Notes under the pieces: model-generated | Databases searched by the model: none | What the model was told of the DNA's origin: nothing | The model's input: the letters and a program-made list of their open reading frames with translations, nothing else | Program-made: the position numbers and the translations under genes | Source of the DNA: Chitinophagaceae bacterium | GTDB taxonomy: Bacteria > Bacteroidota > Bacteroidia > Chitinophagales > Chitinophagaceae | Length of the DNA stretch: 44,332 nt | Assembly: GCA_947446645.1 (NCBI GenBank) | Contig: CANFHA010000027.1 | Coordinates: 1-44,332, forward strand | Direction of reading: 5' to 3' | In this document: piece after piece, positions 10,227-20,000 of the stretch | Layout of the letters: the number at the start of each line of letters is the position of its first letter | Position numbering within the stretch: the stretch's first letter is position 1

Positions 10227-10877
10227 TTAGTACTTTGCAGTTATTTTATTTCCGGCTTTGCAGTATGCTTTGTTCTTGTATTTCAAAGGAATCTCTTTTC
10301 GCTTGATGTGCTCCCCCTCCTTTCGCTTTGTACCGAAAGCACTATCAATAGATTCCATGGCCTTATCAGCAAGTTTATGAATGTCTTCGGGTATATAGTT
10401 TGAATCAGTTACGATGGTGCCATCAAATTTTATTGTAAATTCTATCTCTGTTCGTTTTTCAGTTTCATTCGCCATCCGGGAATGTGCAACCATCTTAAAC
10501 CGCTTCTTCTCGATTTCAGATTCTACAAATTTCGAATCAGGAAGCAACTTAAAACCAACCGCCTGAAATTCTCTCAGAATGGTTTCATAGGCATACTCCA
10601 CGTTGATTGTATAAAAATGCGATTCAAGCTCACTAGCCAACTCTCTTCCATTTTTCAAATAAAAACTATTGAACGTAACCTGATTGCCTTCAACTTTTAA
10701 AGCAAATTCCCCGTGAAGATTGGAAGTCTGGTCAACGTCATAAACCAAGAATATTTTATTCCCGTCCTCAATTTTACGCTCGCACCTCCAGCCTAGTTTA
10801 ATACAGGCCTTTTCAAGAATATCTTGATTCATTACTGCGGGATTCTTCAAAAACGTGGATGATTCAAAACAAGACAT
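10227..10877 (-). CDS. DUF1257-DUF2997 fusion (Ycf35-like)
   Basis: This 216-residue protein has no characterised activity. Residues 1 to about 135 match the DUF1257/Ycf35 pattern: start MSCFE (MSHF in most relatives), early helix, and a late HFYTINVEYAYETILREFQA-type segment leading to GFKLL. Residues about 140-190 (IEFTIKFDGTIVTDS then a helix) match DUF2997, which is normally a separate ~65-residue gene next to DUF1257, so this is a fusion of two usual neighbours. The tail is Lys-rich (about 185-216). It lies 11 nt after the PIN gene and 12 nt before the Ycf46-like ATPase, as expected for an adaptor or substrate of that ATPase (inference). The first Met is preferred because it reproduces the family N-terminus. 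Assignment is by pattern memory. Confidence 0.72.
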   Translation of the reverse strand: MSCFESSTFLKNPAVMNQDILEKACIKLGWRCERKIEDGNKIFLVYDVDQTSNLHGEFALKVEGNQVTFNSFYLKNGRELASELESHFYTINVEYAYETILREFQAVGFKLLPDSKFVESEIEKKRFKMVAHSRMANETEKRTEIEFTIKFDGTIVTDSNYIPEDIHKLADKAMESIDSAFGTKRKEGEHIKRKEIPLKYKNKAYCKAGNKITAKY

Positions 10878-10888
10878 AGTTTTTGGTT

Positions 10889-13126
10889 TTATGGTCGTTT
10901 AACATTTGCTTTAAATGTGTCTAAATTTAATACAGGAATGCTTAACATTTGCGCCTTTATCTGTAAATTATTGTCATTAGTGAGTATTACCGGATTTTTG
11001 TCTTTATAAATACACGCTATTGAAAGTATCGAATTATCCCCTGATTTGTTCTGCAACTCAGTTGGCAACAGTTTGAGATTTTCTCTGGTTTTTCTCACAC
11101 GTGGGTTCTTCTCTTTTGAACTCTTCTGTAGAAACTGGTTAATATTCTTGCTTGCTGCGGAGGCTTGGTCTTTGGTATTGTCTTTCATTTTCAATTTATC
11201 CAGTTCCTCAATTACCTGGAAACTTAAAGCCACGTAGTCCTTTTTATTTATCAATTCCAGAATATTCGGGTCTTCTATAAAGACATTGGTATCAATGACA
11301 AATGTCTTTGCTATTATCTCATCTTTTATGTACTGTTCCCTTTCTTTCAACTGACGTATCAATACATCAGCAGCCGCTATTATTTCCTCAAATGTATCCG
11401 GCGCCGCAACTAATATAGCTTTGGCTGCAACCATAAAACCTGAGAGTTCTGCTAAATCATTCACCTCTTTCGATTCATAACTCGAAGTTAGCTCGTCAAG
11501 TTTTTTACCGGTGGTGGCTTTCCATTTCTCAGTATGAAAAGAAATTAAGTCCCGAATTTCCTGCTTGATAGATGCAAGATTGGTTTTATCCGCTTCCGTT
11601 AGATCTAAGGTATCAAAAACCAAAGCCTTATTTGTCAAATCATTGTGAGACGCAATTACCTTATCATTAATTTCATTTTCATTTCGTCCTTTTTGTTTAA
11701 CGGCATAATCTGCGACATTTTTATAGATTAATGGCAAGTATTCTGCCGCCATTAGATTTTTCACCTTTTTACAAACAGGTTCAGACTTGCCTAAATTTAT
11801 TTGTGATAATTCAAGGACTTCAATAATCACCTTTTTGTCACCGTATTCACTATAAAAAGAAACGTCTTTATATTGATTAGTGGTTCTATCTGTTACTACC
11901 CAAAATGCGAATGCGTTTATTTGCTCTGCTTCTAATACAAACACGCTTCTAGTGGTACCAACACAGAATTCCTTTATTGACGACAGCAAAGCCTGCGTTC
12001 GCCTGTCCTCACATTGCTCTATTACAATAAAGAGAGGAACAGGTAATGCTCTTTTTGCCAATTGTGCCACTATGTCTAAAAAATCGGTAGTAGGCTCCGG
12101 CACGAATAAATACAACTCGGCTGCATCCGGTTTTATGAAGTTGCTGATATTCTTCCAGAAGTAAGGAGGATCAACATAATTAGTTGCTTCATTCGCTTTA
12201 CTTGCAAGTTCCAATGCTGCCTGTGGATTTTCAGATAACGCCTTTTCAAATTCTAGGTTTAAAGCAATTAGATTTGAAGAATACGCAAGCGGAAGCCTTC
12301 CACCGGTTTCTGATATGTCTATGTCGTCAAAATAATGTTCTAGTAATTCCTGTTTCTGATTTTCATTTAGCCAGTTTGACACATATTCTACTTCCCGTTT
12401 AGTTCCTGGTTCATAAGCAGCAAGTCGCATCTCGTTTGTTTCCAAATTGTAGAACAATAAAACTTGTAGCGGCAGATCATAGGAGAAGCTTTTTCGCCTG
12501 TTGATTGTAGTATTTGTAAAGGAATTGCCTTTTTCAGGATTATAAATATCAAGTTGTTGGTCGAGACATAACTCTTTCAAAATGGTTTCATTGAGGTAAT
12601 CATCTGATTGGCGAAGTAATTTCGCCACCGGATTGTATCTGGAGAAGAGTTCCTTTGCCTGCTTATGATTGCCTGATGTACTATCGAAATATAGCGCAAA
12701 CTCCTTGTTACCGGCAAACTTAAACTTCCTACCTTTTGCGGCATATTCTCTGCCAATATCTGTTACCCGGCAGCAGTTATAATAAATATCACCGGTCTCG
12801 ATCATCTTAAAATCCACAAGGCTGTCAATTGCGGCGCGGAGAATGTCATATTCAGCCTCGTCTCTGTACCTCTGATTGGCTGCATCGTGAACTACATTCA
12901 TACCTAATATTTCGCCGATCTGAGTAATGTTCAACTCTTCATCAACCAACAGAATGCCAACTATCACTTTGTCGAAAAGGTCGAATGACAGCCCCTCTGT
13001 GCAATCTGCATTGAAATTAACCAGTGAATAATTCCATGTGAAAGGTACTTGCCCGACATATTTCTCGGTAATTTTCCTTTGCTGATAAAAAGCGTTGTAA
13101 ATATCTATATCTAAAGTCGAGATCAC
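10889..13126 (-). CDS. winged-helix protein with C-terminal PIN nuclease domain
   Basis: Of 745 residues, the last ~140 are a PIN domain, a metal-dependent RNase fold. FVIDTNVFIED near residue 605 gives the first Asp and the Asn, followed by EELDKLK, SGDNSILSIA and ILTNDNNLQIKA, so the acidic tetrad appears intact and close to the PhoH-linked/YacL type. The N-terminal ~140 residues look like a winged helix (DLFDKVIVGILL to VTDIGREYAAKG), perhaps for nucleic-acid binding. A middle segment (LYLFVPEPTTDFLDIV to FAFWVVTDR) has a phospholipase-D-like flavour but no HKD motif; I would not rely on it. The start overlaps the stop of the Upf1-type helicase gene by 4 nt (ATGA), tying nuclease to motor. 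It is the clearest RNase candidate of the operon. Confidence 0.8.
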   Translation of the reverse strand: MISTLDIDIYNAFYQQRKITEKYVGQVPFTWNYSLVNFNADCTEGLSFDLFDKVIVGILLVDEELNITQIGEILGMNVVHDAANQRYRDEAEYDILRAAIDSLVDFKMIETGDIYYNCCRVTDIGREYAAKGRKFKFAGNKEFALYFDSTSGNHKQAKELFSRYNPVAKLLRQSDDYLNETILKELCLDQQLDIYNPEKGNSFTNTTINRRKSFSYDLPLQVLLFYNLETNEMRLAAYEPGTKREVEYVSNWLNENQKQELLEHYFDDIDISETGGRLPLAYSSNLIALNLEFEKALSENPQAALELASKANEATNYVDPPYFWKNISNFIKPDAAELYLFVPEPTTDFLDIVAQLAKRALPVPLFIVIEQCEDRRTQALLSSIKEFCVGTTRSVFVLEAEQINAFAFWVVTDRTTNQYKDVSFYSEYGDKKVIIEVLELSQINLGKSEPVCKKVKNLMAAEYLPLIYKNVADYAVKQKGRNENEINDKVIASHNDLTNKALVFDTLDLTEADKTNLASIKQEIRDLISFHTEKWKATTGKKLDELTSSYESKEVNDLAELSGFMVAAKAILVAAPDTFEEIIAAADVLIRQLKEREQYIKDEIIAKTFVIDTNVFIEDPNILELINKKDYVALSFQVIEELDKLKMKDNTKDQASAASKNINQFLQKSSKEKNPRVRKTRENLKLLPTELQNKSGDNSILSIACIYKDKNPVILTNDNNLQIKAQMLSIPVLNLDTFKANVKRP

Positions 13127-16100
13127 CTGGCTAGTTTTTTGAGGGTTTCAAAATCAATTATTCTTCCCCTGCTTTCCATAGCATTGATTGCATTTTTGTA
13201 CAGAGGACGCCCGGTGTTATCGGTAACCTGCTCAAAGAATTCTTTATTACCAACTACTATTAGCAGCCTTCTCGCTCTTGACAAAGCTACGTTCAATCGT
13301 TGAGGAGATTTTGCAAATCCACTGTCTTTATTATCTGTTGTTTTTCCGCCGAACTTTGTTTGTTTATTACTTCTTACCGTAGATACCACAATAATATTAC
13401 GCTCCATACCCTGAAAGCGGTCAACTGTATCAATTTTCAACGGAACGCCGATGCCTGTGAGACTTCTTTTTATCAACCGTTTTTGCGCTCCATAGAAGCT
13501 GATGACACCAACCTGTTGCTCCTGCTGGCGCTTAAAGTCATCCTTTATGTACTCCCAATGCTTCTGTAGGTCATTAAATCCAGATGCTTTCTTTAAAAGC
13601 TGCATGACCATTTTTATAGCCTGTATCTCTCCCTCGTTAGTTACGGAAGTTCCTTCTCTAGCCTCCGGGGTTTTGACATCAATCCAAATAGTATGGGTGT
13701 TTGGGTCTATGAACTGATCAAGGAACAAACCATGATGTCTTGAAAATGGATTTGAAAGCTCCGGTATGTTTGCATTTTCCTGCAATTCAGGGGATGGCTC
13801 CAGTCCACCTTCGTCTATATAGAACTGTTTGATTACTTCATTAATATCAGGATGCATCCTGTATTGGATGTTACACCTGGATATGATTGTCTTTGAAACC
13901 TTGGGATTTAAGATCATCCTTTCAAACTGAGAGGTCTCAGTAAACTCCCTGTTAATCTCATTAGACAATTCTTCAGCACCAGCTTCTTTCAATGCTTCTT
14001 TAAAATCCTTTTCATTGAGCATTGGAGGCAGTTGGCGGTGATCGCCAATCACTATAGACCTTTTGCCAAAACACAATGGTAATAAAAGCTCAGGAGGGGT
14101 TGCTTTACTAGCCTCGTCCATAATAACAGTATCAAACTGTACTTTCTCTTCAAAATATGGAGCGAAATTCTTCTTAGTATATTCGGATAGCTTTGCAAAA
14201 GAGGTTAATCTTTTTGCATCTTCCAGAGATTTTATAGGTTTATTATCTATCGTTGAAAAGGATTTAATAGGTAGCGGTTTAGTCTCACTTCCAGATGTTG
14301 CAAAATGCCTTTTTAGATATTCCTCCTCACTTTCATAATCTTTCCAAAGAACAATATATGGCCTTATAACGCTGTCAGGAAGATTTAAATTTGATACGGC
14401 GGTTCTAAATTTAAAACTAGCCGGTGCCTTAGTTGCTAGGAAATTAAAGTCGCCCAATGCCTTGGTATCTTTATTGAGCATGTATTTAGCATAGTCCCAC
14501 ATAAAATTTGGACTGCCCGCCGAGCTACATGTTGAGCCAACAATATTGGAATACTCAAAGTACTTATCTGCAAATAGCTTCTTCACTTGAGGCGTGGGCA
14601 TTGTGAGGTCAATTGCCCAATCCTTTAATGCAAGTGTATATTTAGGGTCATTGTACTTAGCTCTATCGGCTATTCGTTTCATCCAATCCTGTACAGCATT
14701 GTTCTCTGGATTATTCTTTTCAGTACTTTCATTATCCGGGTCATCACTTTCATCAAGGGTTGCTACATACTCCTGTACAGGCACATTAGCCTCGCCCGAC
14801 CATTTCAATATTCTTTCGGCAGAGTATTTTGCGCCTTCCTCATCCATTTTCCTCATCCTGCCAAAACGTAACGGCTTAATGATGGTTGTATAGCGCACCA
14901 AAGCCGGATTAACACCTTTAGTGTTCAACAATCTGTCAAGGGCATTATCAACAGCGAGGTTTGTCTCGGAGGTGAGTAGTATCCTGTGTTGTGGGTTATT
15001 ACTGATGATCTGCCAGATCATTTCTGCAATAACAGTTGTTTTACCTGTGCCGGGAGGCCCTTGCAGTAAAGCAAGGTCGGTGCAGTTTATGGCCGATATA
15101 ACAGCTTTGCGCTGGTGTTCATTCAGTTTTAATAGCTCATTATTTTTTACAGCTTGGTATGCCTCTGAATTTTCATCCAGTTTGCTTTCGTCAAATATCG
15201 GATCGGCCTTAGATGTATCAAAAATGAACTCACCCAATTTTGCATTCACTGGTTTTCCGTTTGGTGCATCAATAGGCTTGGTTATTTTGCTGACTGCGAA
15301 CTCCAACCAGCTCATTTTTGCAGCATCTCCTGTAAGATTTGCCCTAATGGCCGTAATCACTGGTTTCTCTTCGGCATTCAGAAATTTAAGTACTTCTTTT
15401 GCTTGTTTCTGATGGTCAGGGAAAATGTAGGGGAGATTCAGTACCAGCTTTTTCAAGTCAGATTCAAAGCCATTAATAGCACCCAGGTGTTGCAGGCGCA
15501 ATTTCTTTTTATCTTCACTTGGTACTTCAACAACAAAGTCTGCACCCCGGAGCATTTTCAGTTTTTCGAGGAATAGTTCTTGTTGAGATTTTTTCGCGCT
15601 GACATTGATACGGACCTTAAACTTGAAATCTTCCTTTAGCGGGGAATAAACAATGTGAACATATTTGAGATTGGAAAGCACCTGCACCTGTTCATGGAGT
15701 TGTTCTTCGCTACTGAATTCAAGGTATACGGTGCTGTTTTCTTCGCTAACTGCATCTTCAAGATTGTGAACGTACAGGTCTCTTTTGAGTTTAGTCCAGA
15801 ATTGCTCGGCACTAATCTCAGGTTGGGCATTTGTCTCTACTTTGGGTTCGTAAACACTGACCTCAGTTACAACTACGTTATCCCTGCCATATATTTTTAT
15901 CAACCCCTGACGGGTCCATTTCAGCTTTTCCTCATCAATTTCTTTCCGTACAAACTTGTTATTCGTTGGCATGGGTAGAAAATACCCACTCTGACCTGTC
16001 GTTTTTATCAGGTTGCCGCCGAATGTAATTTTGTATTTTTTGTTGATGGTTTCATTTTCTAAAATTTCGCCATGGTTGATGATCTCGAATGTTGTGAGAG

Positions 16101-17058
16101 TGTATTTGTAATTAAACCCCAAATCGATAATTGCAGCTTTCGCAGCAGTATCAATAGTGCCATAAACACTTAACAAGCGTTTATGCTCGTTATAAATAGC
16201 GTTAAGTCCTGTAGGTAGTTTATTTTTTATGCTAACAGATTCATTGACGGGCTTAATAGGCACAACTGCCGCTATTGTATTGCTCCGCTCTATACTATCA
16301 GCAAACTCTCTTCTGATAACGGCATCGAGTATCTCGATCTCACTTTTCATCAACAATGCAGTTCCTTCGTCACTGATATTTACATCAACGTCCAGTGTTT
16401 TAAGTTTCTGTTCAAGAAGATTGTATTCTGGAAGTACTTCAATGGCATGATCAAATTGTAGGGTATAACGAATAATACTGCCGTTGTTGCCTTTTACCTC
16501 ATTTATCTTGAAGTTGCTTTTTACTTCATACGGCTTTTGCAGGCTTTCCAATATTGCCTGCTGTGCCTCTATCCATTTATTCCAAATTGCATGCTGGTTG
16601 CCGATGTTTACAATGGATGCAATGGGCAAGCGGTTTATTTTCTTTTGTAGTTCTTCCAGTTCATCAGATGCGCGGTTGCTTTTACCTTCCTCATTAATAT
16701 CTATTATCCTAATGGTGCAGGTCTCAATTAGCCTGTCGGTTTCCGGTAGTATTATTTTCCTGGTATAAACGGTCTTTAGTTTCTGGCGAACAATAGCTTG
16801 GTAAGTACCGCTGATTCCATGCTCGCTAACCATAAGCACCAAAAATCCCTCACTAAGCGGTGCAATAATTCGATGTTCTTCTTCGCTAACCTTCTGAAAA
16901 TAACATTCAATTTCCTTCCCTGCAAGTTGCGCCTTGATCTGGTCAATGGGCAACTCATTGAGCTGATTGAAGGTATTGACATCTTCGCCCTTTATGCGGA
17001 CAATGACTTCGGTGGCATCTAACCCATATAGTTCTTCATCGTGTTCAATAGGGGGCAT
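13123..17058 (-). CDS. Upf1/DNA2-type superfamily 1 helicase
   Basis: This protein of about 1,311 residues has a complete Upf1-like SF1B motor in its second half. Walker A GPPGTGKTT is near residue 670, then TSETNLAVDNALDRLL, motif II MDEASKATPPELL near 980, GDHRQLPPML, QYRMHPDINE, VDRFQGMERNIIVVSTVRS, and LNVALSRARR near 1258. A ~300-residue insertion separates motifs Ia and II. The first ~640 residues match nothing I recognise. Relatives move 5' to 3' on RNA or single-stranded DNA. An alternative ATG at 17097 would add 13 residues (three His in a row) and overlap the methyltransferase gene by 38 nt. I chose 17058, which gives TAA-T-ATG spacing to the upstream stop. The 4-nt overlap with the PIN gene suggests a helicase-nuclease pair. 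Confidence 0.88.
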   Translation of the reverse strand: MPPIEHDEELYGLDATEVIVRIKGEDVNTFNQLNELPIDQIKAQLAGKEIECYFQKVSEEEHRIIAPLSEGFLVLMVSEHGISGTYQAIVRQKLKTVYTRKIILPETDRLIETCTIRIIDINEEGKSNRASDELEELQKKINRLPIASIVNIGNQHAIWNKWIEAQQAILESLQKPYEVKSNFKINEVKGNNGSIIRYTLQFDHAIEVLPEYNLLEQKLKTLDVDVNISDEGTALLMKSEIEILDAVIRREFADSIERSNTIAAVVPIKPVNESVSIKNKLPTGLNAIYNEHKRLLSVYGTIDTAAKAAIIDLGFNYKYTLTTFEIINHGEILENETINKKYKITFGGNLIKTTGQSGYFLPMPTNNKFVRKEIDEEKLKWTRQGLIKIYGRDNVVVTEVSVYEPKVETNAQPEISAEQFWTKLKRDLYVHNLEDAVSEENSTVYLEFSSEEQLHEQVQVLSNLKYVHIVYSPLKEDFKFKVRINVSAKKSQQELFLEKLKMLRGADFVVEVPSEDKKKLRLQHLGAINGFESDLKKLVLNLPYIFPDHQKQAKEVLKFLNAEEKPVITAIRANLTGDAAKMSWLEFAVSKITKPIDAPNGKPVNAKLGEFIFDTSKADPIFDESKLDENSEAYQAVKNNELLKLNEHQRKAVISAINCTDLALLQGPPGTGKTTVIAEMIWQIISNNPQHRILLTSETNLAVDNALDRLLNTKGVNPALVRYTTIIKPLRFGRMRKMDEEGAKYSAERILKWSGEANVPVQEYVATLDESDDPDNESTEKNNPENNAVQDWMKRIADRAKYNDPKYTLALKDWAIDLTMPTPQVKKLFADKYFEYSNIVGSTCSSAGSPNFMWDYAKYMLNKDTKALGDFNFLATKAPASFKFRTAVSNLNLPDSVIRPYIVLWKDYESEEEYLKRHFATSGSETKPLPIKSFSTIDNKPIKSLEDAKRLTSFAKLSEYTKKNFAPYFEEKVQFDTVIMDEASKATPPELLLPLCFGKRSIVIGDHRQLPPMLNEKDFKEALKEAGAEELSNEINREFTETSQFERMILNPKVSKTIISRCNIQYRMHPDINEVIKQFYIDEGGLEPSPELQENANIPELSNPFSRHHGLFLDQFIDPNTHTIWIDVKTPEAREGTSVTNEGEIQAIKMVMQLLKKASGFNDLQKHWEYIKDDFKRQQEQQVGVISFYGAQKRLIKRSLTGIGVPLKIDTVDRFQGMERNIIVVSTVRSNKQTKFGGKTTDNKDSGFAKSPQRLNVALSRARRLLIVVGNKEFFEQVTDNTGRPLYKNAINAMESRGRIIDFETLKKLAR

Positions 17059-17059
17059 A

Positions 17060-20000
17060 TTATGATGATGTTTTATCGTTATTAAACACTTTTTCAAAAT
17101 GCGCCCACGCCACTTTATAATCTTCTACCCGGTCGCACTTATCGAAAGGGGCGTAAAATGTTAGTTCTAGGCCTTTATAGAATTCACTTTTTTCAATCTT
17201 GTGAACATAGGTTTGTCCTTCTTTCTTATCTTTTATCTCATTCCAGGTTTTAGAATCTACACCTACAGCTTTTAATCCTTGACTATTATTTGTGAAAACG
17301 ATATTCCCTTTAATGTCATAGTATGTATTCTCCTCGTAGCTCTGTAATACAGGGAATTGTATGTTATAGATCAAAATAAGCTCCTCGCAACTTAACCCTA
17401 GCGCCATGGCAGACAGTACGTCTAGCTCAACCAACGCTTGCCTTCTTTCGTAGAAATTTCTCAACGGGGTATTCCACGACCATTCTTTACTTAGATTATC
17501 ATATGGTTTTAATCTTGAATCATTTTTAGTCCATTCATCAAGCACATAATCTTCTCTAAAGCTAGCGCTCCACAGCGGAGAATATTTATTATTCAAACAA
17601 TTTAAAAGCAGTGTTCTTGCAAAAATTTTGCTGTGAAATTTATTTTCCACACCTAATGGAAAATACTTCAATTTACCATCAGTGAGATTTGCTGCTCCAA
17701 TAGATTTTACAAAAAAATCAAGAACTATTGATGAAGATAGACCTGAGAACTCCAACAATATCTCAACTTCTTTAAACGTTACTGAAATAACTCCGTTGAC
17801 ATGTGAAACTTTTGGAGATAATATGGCTGGTTGCAATGATCGTTCTCCGGTAAGGCTGATCATTTTACTCATTCCTACTTTGTAGTAGTCAATCCACAAC
17901 TCATTTTTATCGAAACTTCGTTCAGCCTTAAAGAATGCATCAGTCAGGGCAACAGGTGTGTAGTTTACTCTAGGCTGAAAGTCATCAGCTATTTCAGTCA
18001 AATATATGTTGTCGAAATCCTGATTCTTATCGCATATTTCTCTAGGCGTTTTATATAGTGGATTGCCGACAAAAAAGTGAGGGCCATTGTATATTATTTC
18101 GTAGTTGTCGTAGTTAGGAAATGTGACCTGGGCCTTAATGGCAATATCAATATCATTTGTTTCATGCCATCCTTCGGTGACAATATTTTCGAAATGGGCT
18201 AGTTTGCTTTTAAACGAACTCAATTTTTCAAGAACAGACAATATCTCTTTTGAGTGAATGGATACAAGTTTAGTTCCTTCCCATTCATCAGAATCTTCAA
18301 AAGTTTTGGCTAATAGCCGCAATTCTGGTTCTCTAAAACGAATAATGCGATTTAAATGAGGATCGGTATTCCATGTGAATTTTCCATTATCACTCATCTT
18401 TTTGATACCACCAGGCAAGCCTTTTCCGTCATGAACGAAAGATTGGTCAATAGTAGAGGGATGGAATAAATTATGCATTGAGTAAAAGTCAGGTGCGGCA
18501 TTGCTTCCAGAATAAATATTTAAGGCATAAATGTTGTGATGATCAATATCGAAGAGTTTCTTTTCATTTTTAAATTGAAAATGGAATTTCAGCTTCTTGT
18601 ACAAATATCTTCTTAAAATGGCGCCTTTAGGATCATCATAAATACTTTCAGGATGAACTAACCCACAAAATCCGTTGGTATTTAATGATGAATTAGCCTG
18701 AACAATTACGCACCTATACAAGTCTGTTTGCTGTCCCTTAAGTAAAGAATAACACTGAGGTGAGTTCAAAAAAGTAGCCATGGCTTCCAATGAAACATTC
18801 TCTTTGAAATACAACTCTTTTTGTGCCGCTACTGAAATAAAAGGAACTCGGCGTTTAGCTATTTGAGGAGCCGATTCATTTCTTATAGCACTTTCAGGAA
18901 ATTTTTCGCTGATCAGTTCTGCTTCCTCAAAAGTCACCTTTACCCATGGTGGGTTACCCACTATTACATCAAAGCCTCCTCTTTCTTTAAATACCTCTAC
19001 AAATTCCAGCTCATGGTGAAAAAAGCGGTGCTGTTCGCGTAGCTGGGTAATAATATTTAGCCGGTTATCACTACCGTGTAGGCTCCATTTATCAGCACCG
19101 TACTTTTTTATATGTTCCAGTATGGCCTTGGGGTCGGTAGTATCACCCAGAGCAGCCAGGTCTACACCCAGTATATTCTCCACTTCGCTATACCACTGGC
19201 TACGGGTAGGGAAGTCGGCGGCCTGCCGTGCATCCCAAAACCACAGGCTGCACCAGTAGTCCATAATCATGCGCAGCTTGTAAAATGGGGCACTTCGGGC
19301 ATTGCGGCTTTCGGCCAGCCGTTCTTTTTCATCATATCCTTTCATGGCCATCTGCGGTGCCAGTTGTCCATATACGGCATAGGCACTTGTGGTATCCTTA
19401 ATTATGCCCTTTATTTGCCGGTAGTGTTCTTCCAGCAGGGCATCTATTACCGTGCATATCTTTTCCAGCCGCGCACATTCCTGCCGGGTAAGCGGCTGCA
19501 CAAACTCTTTATTCTTTGCATTGATGGTCTTACGCTGACTATCGCCTATCTCTTCTTTTATCAGTGGTATGCCTACCGATGCCAGCATATTATCATCGGG
19601 CAGCAGGAAGTGGTAATACTGTCCCGGCTTGCGGGTGTAGCCCTTTGTAGCCCAACGTACCCGCTTAGGCGCCTTTGCCCACCACGCGCGTGGTATGGGG
19701 GAGCTTCGTTGCTTGCTGGTGCCTTCTTTGGGATATTCAATTACTACATCCTGCTCGTCATACACCTTTAGCCAGCAGCCCACCACAGCATTACCCGTGC
19801 CCAGCCTGTGGGCAAAGAACGGGGTCTCCATATTGCGGTGCATACAGTTTAGCCACAGCGATAGCTTGCCCAGCTCCACGGCGGTGGGGTTCAGATCCAC
19901 CCCATACACATTATTGGCGGCTATAAATGCTTTCACTTTTTGCAGTTCATCGTTATAGCTGCCGGGTACTATACGTGTGCGGCGTTTGCGCACCTCTTCC

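Noticed and set aside
14921..15412. A 163-codon plus-strand frame opposite the Upf1-type helicase
   Set aside because: It overlaps the Walker A region in antisense and has no recognisable domain, promoter or neighbour that would support it.
19112..19771. A 219-codon plus-strand frame inside the methyltransferase gene
   Set aside because: It is antisense to a well-supported coding region with methyltransferase motifs and shows no domain of its own.
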